From assembly GCF_901709675.1 (NCBI RefSeq), contig NC_051095.1:433001-497000 (forward strand): a stretch of 64,000 nt of DNA, written 5' to 3'. Position numbers and translations under genes: made by a program. The stretch is from Syngnathus acus (lineage: Eukaryota; Chordata; Actinopteri; Syngnathiformes; Syngnathidae). This document shows positions 12,566-55,350 of this stretch, in pieces. The notes below the pieces were generated by a model, which was not told the origin of the DNA, ran no database searches, and was given only the letters and a program-made list of their open reading frames with translations. Numbering within the stretch: the first letter of the stretch is position 1; each line of letters begins with the position of its first letter.

Positions 12566-13245
12566 TTTGTACCCGTATTTCAGCACAAAGCTTCTCATTC
12601 AAGTCGTAGAGGGAATAGAGTTCCAACAAGACCTGGGACACAGGCACAAAATGACAGTGTGGCTCACAATGACGAGATGCGCCTCGAGAGGCTTACGTAC
12701 AGTGGCCGGCGTCGCGGGGGGCAGGCTTTTGCGGGTGTGTTTCCGAAAGAGGTCTGGGTAGCAGGTGCAAGGATCTTCGGGGTCCAGCAGCCAGCCCGAC
12801 ACCTGAGGGTCCAGGATACGGCAGCCCGACACTGGAGGAAAGAGAAAGGCACCACTGGTGAGGAGCGGTGGGCCAGTTGACATGGAATGATGCTCAACCG
12901 GCCATCACTCTAACGCAAGTCTCTCCTTAGAACGTATCTACTTTGCGGCTATTTTTGATAGTGAGCTATCGTTTTCGGGACAACCGGTGTCACGTTGCAA
13001 GCCAGAGCTATGGCTTTCAAGGTCATCTCTAGAAAAATACGACTCTCGCTCTCCCCTTGTTCAATTTGGGGAAAGATTGGACAACTTTTCATTGGGACAA
13101 AATACGTCCTTCAACTTTCTCAGAACACTCCAGCGTTTTTACGTATGTCCGTAGTGACGCACAGCCTAACCTTTGGCAACTTTGTCTGTCGTAACTGCTG
13201 TGTGGATTCTATGATTCGCTTCGAGTTCTTGTTTGCGCTACGTAC

Positions 13246-15069
13246 CTTGTTTCCAGCTGAGGTGTTGTCTGCACAAGCGCAAAGCCGTGCTAAGCCATTC
13301 CTTGGCTCTGTAGCACACGGTGACACCGGCTCGCGAGGGCATCCGCCGCAGCACGTCTCTGTACAAAAGGCAAAATGTGCGGACCGGTGACACACGCCCA
13401 CGCACAGACAAACCCGGTACCTGGTGAAAATCTGCTCTTGGGCCTGCGGCGGGTCGCGGTCCAGTCTGTGGTAGAGCAGGAGGTCGTTTTGGCCGAGCGA
13501 GCGCCTCCCGTGGCAGCCGTCCACGTCATTGACGAGAAGTAGGAGGAGGCCGCACACCGGCTGCGTGAGATTGGGTGGACTCTAGCGGAGGGACGCAAAA
13601 TGTGAGCTTTTTCAGGGCGTATCGCCCGGCTCCAGAAGGACCAAATTTGCTTACCTCTTCTGACTGGAGCTGCGTGCCACCATCTTGGTACACCAGGGTA
13701 AGCAGTAGCGCCTGAGCCTGCTCAATCTTTGCCATCATCTGCATTTTCTCATCTGGGCTCAGCGTCTCGGTGCTCTTCACTTTAGGGTCCCCGGTCAAAA
13801 TTGCGAGCGGCCAGTTCATTTCAGAGGTGCTGGCGCAGGCGCCGCCTCCGCCGCTGCTGCTGCTGCTGGCCCCGCTTTGTCGGGTTTCCCGGCCGGCACC
13901 GCGAGCGGAGGTCGGTTGCTGTTTAGGCCTCCGAGTGCCAGTGGCTGGTGAGGACAGACGGTTGGACTTCCGCCAAGATGATTGGCGCGGCTTCATCGCA
14001 TTTTCAGAGCGCAGCGACTTGCTCTTCTGCTTCGAGGAGGAGGTCTTCTGAAAAGCAGAATGATATGAGCGCACGACCGCCTTCAACCAGAGTATTTTCA
14101 TCCGTGCTGGGACTTCTGAAAAGTGTAAATGCAAAGGACTTCAAGTCTACTTCTCGCGCATTCCGCAAATAAAACCCTAGTCTTTTTCAAAGCGGCCATT
14201 TTGAACGACACTTCTGTAAAACAGCCCCACGTCCTCACTCGGCTTCTTTTCAGCGGTCTTCTCGGTGAGTAGCGGTCTCTCTGCGGCTTCCCTGAAATTG
14301 ACAGAGGAGGTCAGCGCGGGTTTGTCGGCGAGCGGGTGACGTGCATACGCCAGAAGACACGCTTACCCGTATTGCTATGAGAGCGAGTCTCCATCAAGTT
14401 GGTGCAGTCTGCCAGTTGTTCTCTGGAGGGGGATTTGGCGTTGGCCTTGGAAGCGTCACCGCTGGGTTGTGCATCTCTAATCATGAAACTACACCCAGGG
14501 TGGCTCTCTTCCTTCGGCTTACGCGCACTCTCTAGAGACGTGCTCCTTTTCTCAGCATCCTCGCCGTCGTAATCTGGCCAAGTCAAGGCCTCAAAAAGAT
14601 CCAGAGACGAATCCATCTCCACGTCCGCTGAAGGTTTCCCGAAGTCGGTGGTGATCTGATGGTCAGAGGTGGCGGCGCCCTCCCTGATGCGCAAGGTGAA
14701 GATGTCATTGCCCTCAACATCAGGAGGAGCACTCCCGCGAGTTGCGCCACAGCTCATAGGGTCCGTCTCTCCCATCATCACGTTTGCACTCGGTGGAGCT
14801 TCATCCAAGTCTGCTCCCGGAGGCCGGACGATTGGTACCGCGTCGTCCTTCCTCAGTCGGCAGCTTGGCCAAGTGACCGTCTCAGATTGGTCTCGGATGA
14901 GTTCATCTATCCAAGAGTAACCCAAATCAGCACCCTGATTCCGTGAATCCATCCCTGCGTCGGGTCGCGTCCGATCGAGCTCAACATCACCGCCGCCGTT
15001 GCCGTCCTTTGGAGGATTGCTGCCGAGGACACGCGTCCCAGTTGCGCCGCTGCTGGGCACCCATGACAT
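13246..15069 (-). CDS. POLN: POLN N-terminal exons 1-5
   Basis: Exon 1 (703 nt) encodes an acidic, low-complexity N-terminus like that of other POLN proteins. Exon 2 (53 nt) is strongly basic. Exon 3 (393 nt) has a Ser/Gly run and then a conserved block with L-T-L-V-Y-Q-D-G-G-T-Q-L, matching the vertebrate QAxALxxTxxYxDGSTQL segment. Exons 4 and 5 hold the degenerate 3'-5' exonuclease-like fold (NDLLLYHRLD; VTVCYRAKEWL). All five join in frame with GT-AG borders, so this half of the gene shows no break. Confidence 0.75.
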
Positions 15070-15970
15070 TTTGCTGTTGTCTTCATGACATCCAAAAATG
15101 CATTTGTCACTTACCATTGCGTGACCACAGTGCCGGAGGTCGCAGCCTCCCTTTGGATGCTCGGATGCATTCCCGCCTGTATTTCTCCAAAGGCAAAATC
15201 AGGACCTAAGCGCAATCAATGAAGAACCAGAAATAATCATTAAGATTCACATCTCTCTCTCTCTCCAGAGTACAAGCAGTGTCCGTCCGTCCGTCCGTCC
15301 GTGCAGCACTGTGTACAGGACAGTGAAATATTATTTGCGCATTTTGCAGTTTCTGTGATTACGATCATCAAACACACAGAAGTAACCATAATCCCAGTGA
15401 CCATAAAATGCAGCTTTTAAATATTTATCAAGGGAAAGAAACAATTCAAGCTACCTTGCACTGTGTTTAAAAGTATTAGCGGGGTTCAACTTTTACTGAG
15501 CACGCAAAAGCTTGATTGGCACTTGTTCTTCCGTCGTTACTTTTGGACAACAAAGCCAGTTCTCGTAATATTTCAACTACCGAAAGAGAAGGGAAATATT
15601 GAATGCAGCGAGTGCAGACAGCGACTGAACGGGGAGAAGACACAAAGATTCAAAGTTTTGACACCATCTGCAATAGCTTCACATCTTACTCTGACCTTGG
15701 TCGATTTCTTCTAACTGGGCCTGCAGAAAGTCCAAGAACTCCCGCTCGGCGACGGACAGGGTTCCGGTACTGGCTTTCTCCATCTTGTCTGGGCTTTTGT
15801 TTGTTGATTTTGATCTACAACAGAATTCAAATGCACCTTTATTACCAACGCGTCAAAAACACAAGGACGTTGTCACGCTGTTGCAAAACTAGATACATAA
15901 AAAGATGTTGGATGGATGGAAGGAACATGATGTGAAAAATTTCAAAACTATCCATTTCTTTGAATAATTC

Positions 15971-15976
15971 TTTATT
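15971..15976 (-). promoter_or_regulatory. HAUS3: HAUS3 polyadenylation signal
   Basis: The plus strand reads tttatt, so the minus strand reads AATAAA, 22 bases past the HAUS3 stop codon. This implies a very short 3' untranslated region, ending before the POLN exon 1 region. Confidence 0.6.
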
Positions 15977-15997
15977 TAGACAACGTTTTCCATTGGT

Positions 15998-18861
15998 CTA
16001 TTCCCGTCTGCTCGTCAGGAGCCGTCTGCGCTCCAGGTCCTCAAGTGCGCTCTGCAGGAGTTGGACATCCAAGTGGAAGCGGATGTAGAGCTCTCTCTCG
16101 TGTCTGAGGAGGGAATTGCACTCCAGCTGGAGGTGCTTCGTGTTGATCTTGCCTTTGATTTCATGGACGGCTTCTTGTAAACGCTCCAAACACGATTCTG
16201 CTTCTCGGAGTTTTTCCATCAACTCCTGTGGGCAGAGGATGGCGATTAAACGTGTGACATAAGTGTTCATAGCTGGACCTAGCTTTTGGGATTTTCAATG
16301 TGGCTCAAAAGAGGAAGCGCAATGTGCCACCAGCTTACTACTGTATATGCACAAACAGTCCAACTCTCACATGCAGATTTGGTCCGCAATGCACTGCTGT
16401 TTGGTGGTGAGGAGGAGAACATGGAATAAAAGCAACCCACCTGCGCATGGGGACACAGCAGCTCCCGGTCAGCAGTGGCCACAGGACAACTTACACGCAG
16501 CTCCTGGAACTCCGAGGACACGGCCTCGCGAAGGGCCTCGCAGTGGCCCTGAACCTGAGCCACTGTGAAGTCCTGGTCCCGGCTGACCGCTGTCAGCGCT
16601 TGATGGGACGCCTGGAGGTTGTTTGCCAAGCCGCACGCAGCCTGCTTGAGCGCCTCGTATGTCTGAAAAGGTTCTACTCTCCCACGGGACGAATGGTGCT
16701 CGAGGAGGAGCCGCAGGAGTCTGAGGGGGAAAATGAGAAGACTGCTCCATTACTGAAGCCTAAGCGTTGTGCGAGCATACAACTGAGCTGGGTCCCAAAA
16801 CTCGGACTTATAACATCCTACTTTGACGCCGTCTCGGTATCAAGGAGCTGTGAAAAATAGCCGTTTGCCACCATATTGTGAAATCTAGTAGTCACTACAA
16901 AGTATGATGGAGATGAAGTTTGGTCTAAATAAAAAAAATGGTGCTTTGCTGCCATCTGCAGACCATTTGATACCTTCAATTAAAAAATCCTTTCAGGAAG
17001 AAATGGCTAACAATGGGGAGCCGCAACGCCCACAGTGGACGCACTGTTTTTATGTCACAGTGCAAAAATTGTGCAAGACGTACAAGATGATGCAAAAGGC
17101 CTGGCTAACCAGGGTGCAAGAAAGTTGCTTCGACGCGTTACCTGCGGAACGTGGCGTCCTTGCTGGTGACGATGGGGTTCGGCCTGGTGTTTAACGCCAA
17201 CTCGGGATGCGCCAGAGCGCCCAATCTGAGGGACGCGGCGTCGCGTTCTTCGACAAGCCTGCTGTTGACGTTTGCTAGACGATTCAGGCACGCTCGCCAC
17301 TCTCGTAACTCAATCTGCTGAGCCAAGTGCAGGACGTCGAAGGAGGCCTTCTGGCGGAGGAGATGATCACGTACCTGGTAAGAAATTTGACAGCCATTTT
17401 ATTGGTTGTTGTTTTTTTTTTTTTTTTTAATGTCACCAGCACAGGGGAGAGTCACTGAAGCTAAAGCGACAGCTGCCAAATATGTAGTATGCATTTTTAT
17501 AAATCAGGATATGGATCCCAAAGCATTACAAAAGGGCTAGTAGATGGCTTGCCAATCCGCAGCCTTCATCATATTCGATCTGGTCCTTTGGAAGAATGCT
17601 GTAGTGCAAACACGAGAGGTCCTTGTGTTCACAAACCTCATCCAGTTGGCTGGCGAGATCGCTCTGTAGAGCCAGTTGCAGGGCCAAGTCTGCCTTCAGC
17701 ACCGGCACGACGAACAGCCGGGCGGACTCCCGAAGGACCGGGGACACCGGTCCGTGGAGCTGAACTTCCATCTCCGCCTCCACGGCTTGCAATTCCATCC
17801 TAGACGCCACCTCGCGCACACGAAGCGAGGCCGGGTTGGCGATACGCTGCTGGGGTAAAGCGGTCGACACGAGAGGTGACGCCCACGCACCGAATCGTCC
17901 GATACGCTCTTGTCGCGGCGCTCCGCGTTTACCTGGACGCTCGCCAACTTCTCAGAAAGCCAGTCGCGCCCGGCCTTGACGCTCGCCTCCTCTGCTGTGG
18001 CTTGCATCAGTTGGTGCTGGGTCGTGATGTGCACCAACTCAAGTCTGGCCACATGGGTCCTCTTTTGCGCCGCTTCACTCTTTTTCTTATCCTCCTCTTT
18101 CTCTTCTCCTTGACAAGAGCTGAGGTCCAACCCCTGGAAACTTTCTGAGGAGGAGGTGTCAACAAGGTCCGCGAAGAAGTGATTCCGAGCGAAAGCGGCG
18201 AGCGTTTTGGTGTTGAGCTCCTCTTGGCGAAGATACGGATCGAGAGAGAGCTGAGAAAGAAGAGGCTCGCGCTTTCTGCCGGCGGATGCCTGCGCCGCTT
18301 CCGGCTGAACGGACAGGTGCCACGAACGTCAGCTCGCCCGCCTTGTCTGCGAGGCTTTGGAGCTCAGCGTTGGTGTTGGCGTTCTCGGCTTCCAGAGAAG
18401 CGCTAGCCTCCTTTAGCCGGGACGCAGCCCGTTCCAGTTCGGCGGCGAGCCGGAGGTCCACATCCGCACCGGAAGCGGCCACGGCCTGCAGCCTCTTGAG
18501 GCGCTGCTGCTTCAGAGCCTTCTCCTTCATCAACGCCTGAAACTCCCCTTCCAAATCTTCTACAGTGACGCACTCCTCGGCTGAACTGCTCTCTTTGAAT
18601 GGTCCGATGGTTTTCAGGACCTTGTCTAAGGCTGCTTGGTCCAAGATGGGCATGCCGGACTTCTGGAGCTCTCGATAAGCCCGCACTTCCTCTGTGGTCA
18701 AAACATTGCTCTGGTTCAGGCTCTGACAGACAAAACGCAAGAAGTGCAGGTTTTCCGGAGAACCGTTGAACATCCAGTCGAACTCGGAGGGCTCCAGAGA
18801 GGCTGCGTCGGGATAGCCCAGTCGAGCCATGGCCCTCCACAAAATGCCCACCGCTTAACAT
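15998..18861 (-). CDS. HAUS3: HAUS augmin-like complex subunit 3, first coding exon frame-disrupted
   Basis: HAUS3 is a coiled-coil subunit of augmin, which recruits gamma-tubulin to spindle microtubules. Conserved start residues (L-G-Y-P-D-A, E-F-D-W-M-F-N-G, N-V-L-T, K-S-G-M-P-I-L) identify it. Exons: 18861-17637, 17374-17142, 16720-16495 and 16225-15998. The last three are open, phase-matched and end at TAG (16000-15998). Exon 1 is not open in one frame. The expected ATG at 18861 (M-L-S-G-G-H-F-V-E) is one base out of frame with M-A-R-L-G-Y-P (ATG at 18830). That frame stops at 18161-18159, while the homologous frame (L-D-P-Y-L-R-Q-E-E-L) runs one base off. A third shift lies near 17870-17890. 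A 41-nt gtgcgt..cccag intron could explain only the last. Either the copy is decaying or the assembly carries indels here. Confidence 0.75.
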
Positions 18862-20771
18862 GTGCGCTCGCATTATCTTGTTGTTGTGCAACTGGAAGGG
18901 AACAAGGATGTTTACAAGGCTTGTTAACTTGAGTTTTTCCTTCCAATCCTACCCAGCACATTTAAAAACAACAGAAGCCAACCGACGTGCGGCACATGAG
19001 GTCTTCTTGTGGCGCTGAGGCTAAACATCTTGATTCGATTGTTCCATAGATGTAATCATTTTTCTATGACCATTAGATTTTGTTGCGTTGGTGATGAATT
19101 AGAAACGGCAGACGCAATTGGCAGTGTCTCTTTGGGACATGGGATTAGCAAGGTAGCTTGAGGTATGCCTTTAGCTTGCTTTCCCTTCTCTAAGACACTC
19201 TTTGCACGAATGAGTTGATTTCATTGAAGACTGCCACGTCCGATCACAGAGTAGGAATCCTGGAGACGAGCGTTCGACTTTCTTCCGCAACCCTCGCAGA
19301 GAAGGCTCCACAGCTGTGTCTCCATCTTTCTAGCATAGCATATAGAAGGCAGCTTCCTGGTATTTACTCTTAGCATAGCGAGCATCAAAATAAAGAACTG
19401 GAAAAATAGCTGTAGAGATACACCAAATGTCAAAGTGATGAAACACAACTCACAATTTCAATCGGGTTCCCGCAGGTTCGCAAGCAGCCACTCGAAGGCG
19501 GCCGCGGACTTGAAACGCGCGCCTAAGCCTGAACGTCATCAACAGAGGACACTGTCGACATGATGACGTACGCGTGCTTTCAGCCAATCGCGTGCGAGCC
19601 AAACATTTTAGTTTCCGCCCATCTTTTATAGTCGTCTGCCTCAAATTAAAATCGCCGCAATACCCAAGTTGGAAAGGGCGCCTACTGTCCTCGTCCTACA
19701 GTCGACAATAACTGGTAAGGGAGAATGGCAAAGTCGAAATGTATTCTTCTTTATGAATTTTACGAGGAAGCTGCTAAATCACATGTTCTAGCGCTCCAAA
19801 TGCCCCGCAGTCTTTTTTAATTCAAGAATTCACTTGAAACGAACTCGGCAACAATTGCATTCCGCATCGGAGAATATTTGCTCGAATACGGGATATGAAG
19901 AACACCACGAGTTTAACTCAAGGGTGTGCAGACTTTTGTTCTCAAGGGCCACATGGGGTTTTGAAGAGGCCAGTCGGGCCGTGTAATTTGTAGAGTAGGT
20001 AAAACTAAATACGTCGAGTAAAGGTTTAAATCGGAGTAAAACAGCTTTGTAATAAATTCATCATCCGTATTTTCTTAATATTAATGTCATTATTTTTTCA
20101 ATTAACGGCAAAGTTCTTCATTGTGGGAAAGCTTATTTATTACAGTGAAAAACGTAAAATGATTTAGCACACCACTTTTGTATTTGATGTAAACTGGTGA
20201 TTTTTGTTCTAAAAAAAAAATCTGGCTCTTTTTAAAATTGTACTTGAGTATTTTAATTATAACTAAACAGTTAAGTGAATAAAAAACGTATTAACGGTTT
20301 ATGATACCAAAATGATGCTTATTTCCTGATCGCAAGTACGATCCATTTATCTCTAATCACCCAAATATTTTATGAAAGAAAAAGCATGTACAATCGTTAA
20401 AATTGTAACTATTTTCTATAGTCGGTGAAGTACTTTACGGATGAGCAATATTCATCCATCCATTTTCCAAACTGCTTCTCCTTACGAGGTTCGCCGGAGC
20501 CTATCTCGGCTGACTTTGGGCAGTAGGCGGGGGACACCCCGAACCGTAGCAAGGCCAACGCAAGGCACACGAGAAAAACCAATCATTCGCAATTTGGAGT
20601 GAAACGCTTATCTAAAATGGTCATTTTATCCTTAATGACTTGCGAACATTAAATAATCATCTCGTTGATAAACATTGCGTTTGCCCGGGTTGAAACAGCA
20701 ACCTCCCCGATCGTATTTTCGGCATGACATTTTAACGTGGTCCATCCAGGTGCTGACCCAAACGCCCAACC
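18862..20771. other. Intergenic region between divergent HAUS3 and PTGR1
   Basis: The two genes point away from each other across 1.9 kb, so both promoters should lie here. No TATA box stands out. The 19450-19640 part is GC-richer and may be the HAUS3 promoter side; 19900-20450 is AT-rich and featureless. A dispersed-repeat fragment lies at 20452-20612. No coding exon was recognised. Confidence 0.5.
20452..20612 (+). mobile_element. Truncated dispersed teleost repeat, copy 1
   Basis: The piece starts with ttcatccatccattttcc and continues through cagtaggcgggggacacccc to caatttggagtg. It matches the same landmarks in the longer copy at 51336-51676, so both belong to one family, the common fish repeat that ends in ATCC/GGAT tetramers. 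It carries no open frame. Confidence 0.6.
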
Positions 20772-23247
<2,476 letters not shown>

Positions 23248-23335
23248 TGTGAAGACACCAAGTGATGGAAACCACACAAGTCGCAAGAATGACAACGCAA
23301 CTTTTTCTCTCTGATGTATTGAGCATTTAAAAAGG

Positions 23336-23341
23336 AATAAA
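23336..23341 (+). promoter_or_regulatory. PTGR1: PTGR1 polyadenylation signal
   Basis: AATAAA about 90 bases after the PTGR1 stop codon, in an AT-rich context. Confidence 0.75.
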
Positions 23342-23439
23342 TCATGTGCAGGTTTTGGCAGCCTCGCAATACCGATGATGCGATTGGCAGCAATGATAGC
23401 CTGAAGTCTTTTGCATATGCCTTGCCTTCTTGTTTTTAC

Positions 23440-23556
23440 TTTTGTGTATATTGTGTACTATGTCTGGTCACCGTGGGATAGTGGGAAACGTCATTTCGAT
23501 CTCTTTGTGTGTCTTGACATGTGAAGAAATTGACAATAAAGCAGACTGACACAAGC
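23440..23556 (+). mobile_element. 3' tail of a short retroposon, copy 2
   Basis: It shares the blocks gtcaccgtgggatagtggga, cgatctctttgtgtgtct and gacaataaagcag with the copy at 10078-10198. Outside the block the flanks differ, as expected of independent insertions. Confidence 0.6.
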
Positions 23557-24456
23557 TTGACACATGACGGGGGGGGCAGGGGAGTCTGGTACGCAGCCAA
23601 ATTGTTGCCCAGATCCCAGGTTTTTGTGATATTAAAATCATTTTAAATTCCAAGGTACTGTATAAACTATTCAATAGACTACTAAGTAAAAAACAATGGC
23701 GCAAGACTGACATTACAAAGAGCTGAACATCAACAATTTCCTAAACGTGGGGGTAAACTTTATTGTGGTCTGAAGAGACCCATTCTAAATCTAAAAGGTA
23801 TGTTTGGCTCTAACAAGATACATTTATCGTGTCTTACTCCGACAGTCTGTTAAATCCAATTAAATAGCACGGCGATTGAAGATGAAGGCCTCCCCGCTCA
23901 AGTGGGCCAACCCTTTATTTTTGCCTGATTTGAATCTGAATGGCGGTCGCGAGAGCCTCGTCGCCACGGTTACCAAAGATGCTCTTCATTTATTAATGTT
24001 AGTGAACCACTTGGTTATGTGGTTGGTCGGGCACCACCGTCCTTTCATATAGTGAGATATTTCTACTACTACACGTGTAGGGTTCAGTTCAGAGACAAAC
24101 ACAAATGATACAAATAGTCTCGAAGCGTAACACCATTGCGTGGATTAGGTTGACATCATGTGAAAAACAGAATGAAGCTCATAAAACATCGAGTGTGTTT
24201 TAAAAGCTCTCGGCATGTGCGTGTAAGTAAGCACTCAACGTTTATTTTGGTGGTTGCACTTACCCCTTCTATTTTGAAAAGAATCACACGACTTCCTCAT
24301 GTGCTTGTGTTGAGCTTGCCGCAGGGAGGAGCGTGTTGCGTACAAACCGCCGTAACGGCACACAAGACGAGTCATTTCCACTTGGCCGGCCTTCAAGCGT
24401 TTTGCAAAAGTGAACTAGCTGCCTTGCCTTGCCCATTTCCCCCAGCAACAATCGCC

Positions 24457-26046
24457 ATGGGTTTGATCAACATTCAAAGCTTGGTAAGTTGGCTCGGTTT
24501 CCGGGTATTTGAAAGCCCAAACCATCATCATTTGGCATGTCTCCACGATTGTTCCCACCCTTTGCTCGAAGGTTGGAACAGTTCACTTGTGTGTGGACTT
24601 TGTAACATATTAACTACTGAAGTAATGGTTGGGACCTCGAATCGACATCGTTACAGAAAGAACGACAGAACGATAAAAAAAAAAAAAGGCTCAAGGTACA
24701 TCGCTAATGGTGAACCTGAAAATAGTGACCGATTGGGCAGAGTTAACGGAGCTAACTCGCGGGGCCATCCATTGGCTTGACAGAGCCGGCCGGCCGGCCG
24801 CTATCGAAGCTAATGCTAATGCCACCTTCTTCGGCAAACAAGGATGGCGTCACACCTACATTTCCGGACACCGCAATTCCAATCCAAAGGACGTTAACGA
24901 CAAGAATAAAAGTTACATTGGAGTATTTTGGATCAGTGAAAAGTAACGTCGGATTCAATAAAATTGTCGAGCTGGTGAGGCGGGAAAACGGGCTACTGTA
25001 ATTTGCCCCTCCAAAGAAACTTGACGAGTCAACTACAATAGGCGCTACAAATGTGCGATTTGTTTTTTTTTTCTTTCTTCCAACTCACCTCATTAACTTT
25101 TGAGTTCGTCTCACTCGAGTGGTTGCCTTGGCTCGATTTCGGGTGGTTTTTTCCTCAGCGATGTTCCCTTCGTCCAATTTCGGACTAATTCTGTTCAAAT
25201 GGAGCTCGAACCTGGTCATCACCTGATGCTGACGTCATGCTGCGTTCGCGGTCAGCGGGACAAGTCGAACGGTCGTTTGTGCTGTTGAATTGTTTGCCCT
25301 GCTACGATACCCCCCGATTTCTGCTCCCCAGGAAGAGTTTGAGGATTACCTGAATAACAGCGGAAACAAGCTGATTGTGGTGGACTTCACAGCAAGTTGG
25401 TGTGGACCCTGTAAAATGATCGGCCCTGTTTTTGAAGTGAGCCAACAATGTCTCTTCTGTTCAATGTTGTCTCTTCTGTTCAATGTTGTGCGTCGTGATG
25501 TGATGGCTAAACTAAAGGGTGAGGGTGGATTCCCTTGCAGGCAGCGTCGAAAGACCCGGACTACGCACATGTGATTTTCCTCAAAGTGGATGTGGATAAG
25601 TGTCAGGTACGCTCGCTAGAAGCAGGAAGGGTGGCCAAAAGCCCTCAAACATCTTAGCTGTGGTCATGAGGAAAGTGGCGAAACTTCCTCCGCTGAAGTG
25701 TCATTAGCAGCTTGAGCTTTTACATCGACTTCCTGTTGTGTATCAAGGCTCGCCGCCATCTTTCATTATTATTTTTAAATCAGGGATGAATTGTATTGTT
25801 TTTGACTGACTTGGACTTTGTGCTTTTCAGGAGGTGAGCTCAAAATGCGACATCAACTGCATGCCCACATTCCACTGTTACAGGAATGGAAAGAAGGTAA
25901 GCATAACACTTTTGATGTCATCTTGTGGAATTTGAAATTCCTCAATGTTCTGTTTTTGTTCCTACTTTTTACAGCAAGCTGAGTTCTCTGGGGCCAATGT
26001 TGAAAAACTCAAGGAATTGATCAAATCACAAAGTAAACAACAGTAA
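24457..26046 (+). CDS. TXN: Thioredoxin
   Basis: This is a small cytosolic dithiol-disulfide oxidoreductase that is reduced by thioredoxin reductase. Exons: 24457-24483 (M-G-L-I-N-I-Q-S-L), 25332-25436, 25541-25606, 25831-25896 and 25975-26046, all in phase 0, giving 336 nt and 111 residues. The catalytic W-C-G-P-C-K lies in exon 2 after V-V-D-F-T-A-S. The cis-Pro loop C-M-P-T-F and the extra vertebrate cysteines ([13 protein letters not shown]) are kept, with one more Cys in F-H-C-Y. The C-terminus is slightly longer than usual (S-K-Q-Q). The five-exon structure matches vertebrate TXN1. SVEP1 follows on the opposite strand, as in human synteny. Confidence 0.95.
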
Positions 26047-26463
26047 CCATCTTTATTCCACCCAGCATGAATTCAGTGCATGTCTTGTGTGTGTGTGTGT
26101 GTTGGAACAAGTGACAAGAACGTCGCTTCAATAAAACATTGGCCCGAGTTGCTCGGAAATGATTTCCGCTGTGGATTTAATCACTGGTAACTCTTTTTGT
26201 CATCACAAATGCATCACACCTACCAAGTGTGTCAAAAGCAAATACAGCCATTTATGCTTTAATTCAATTTAAAAAAAAAAAAAAAAAAAGTTACTTTACA
26301 TAGACTGGACAAACATACATCATTTGTACAAGTGTGTGTGTATATATAGCAGCGTATGTTCAATACTGTTGTTTCTTAATAATGAAAAAAAATACAGCTT
26401 TATATTACAAATGGGTTCTTGCTTTGTGAGGAAGTCCCCTGCCAACAGGGGCCAGAGAAATGT
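26047..26463. other. TXN/SVEP1 shared 3' interval
   Basis: Only 417 bp separate the two convergent stop codons. The interval holds a (GT)n run (about 26087-26102), the TXN AATAAA (26130-26135), a 19-base poly-A run near 26271 and, on the minus strand, an AATAAA at 26057-26052. The two 3' untranslated regions probably meet or overlap here. Confidence 0.6.
26130..26135 (+). promoter_or_regulatory. TXN: TXN polyadenylation signal
   Basis: AATAAA 84 bases after the TXN stop, within cttcaataaaacattgg. Confidence 0.75.

Positions 26464-55350
<28,887 letters not shown>

Larger units (their letters stand above)
4252..15069 (-). pseudogene. POLN: DNA polymerase nu (POLN) locus with disabling changes
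   Basis: POLN is a family A translesion/repair DNA polymerase of the nucleus. Exons read on the minus strand: 15069-14367, 14291-14239, 14047-13655, 13581-13421, 13358-13246, 12831-12701, 12632-12573, 12458-12394 (broken), 11939-11875, 11393-11310, 10967-10878, 10792-10736, 10665-10609, 10536-10471, 9153-9096, 8542-8465, 8029-7918, 7486-7409 (broken), 6733-6602, 5187-5077, 5008-4930, 4856-4789, 4716-4655, 4323-4252. Recognisable signatures are RILDPQVSGWLLDP, HPLPKIIQEYRE, SSFVD, VTGRL, QGSAADLCKMAMI and KDELLFEVKDPQV. Phases agree everywhere except around exons 8 and 18. Motif A reads A-A-G-F-C-Q-L-E-L-R, so the metal-binding Asp is Gly. Motif C has Lys for His in HDE. The start is ATG in MSWVPSSG, just after an acceptor. 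HAUS3 lies upstream on the same strand, as in other vertebrates. Identity is secure. Whether it still makes an inactive protein or is a true pseudogene is open. Confidence 0.82.
23248..24456. other. Intergenic region between PTGR1 and TXN
   Basis: It contains the PTGR1 3' untranslated region, a retroposon tail (23440-23556) and, near 24300-24456, the presumed TXN promoter and 5' leader. No TATA box or open exon was recognised. Confidence 0.5.

Noticed and set aside
17845-17887. 41-nt intron in HAUS3 exon 1
   Set aside because: Phase and gtgcgt/cccag ends fit, but the length is below what is normally spliced in vertebrates, so it is kept only as an alternative explanation.
18830-18851. GTG at 18851 as HAUS3 start
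   Set aside because: Non-ATG starts are rare in vertebrates, and the expected N-terminus (M-L-S-G-G-H-F-V-E) is encoded from ATG 18861 in another frame.
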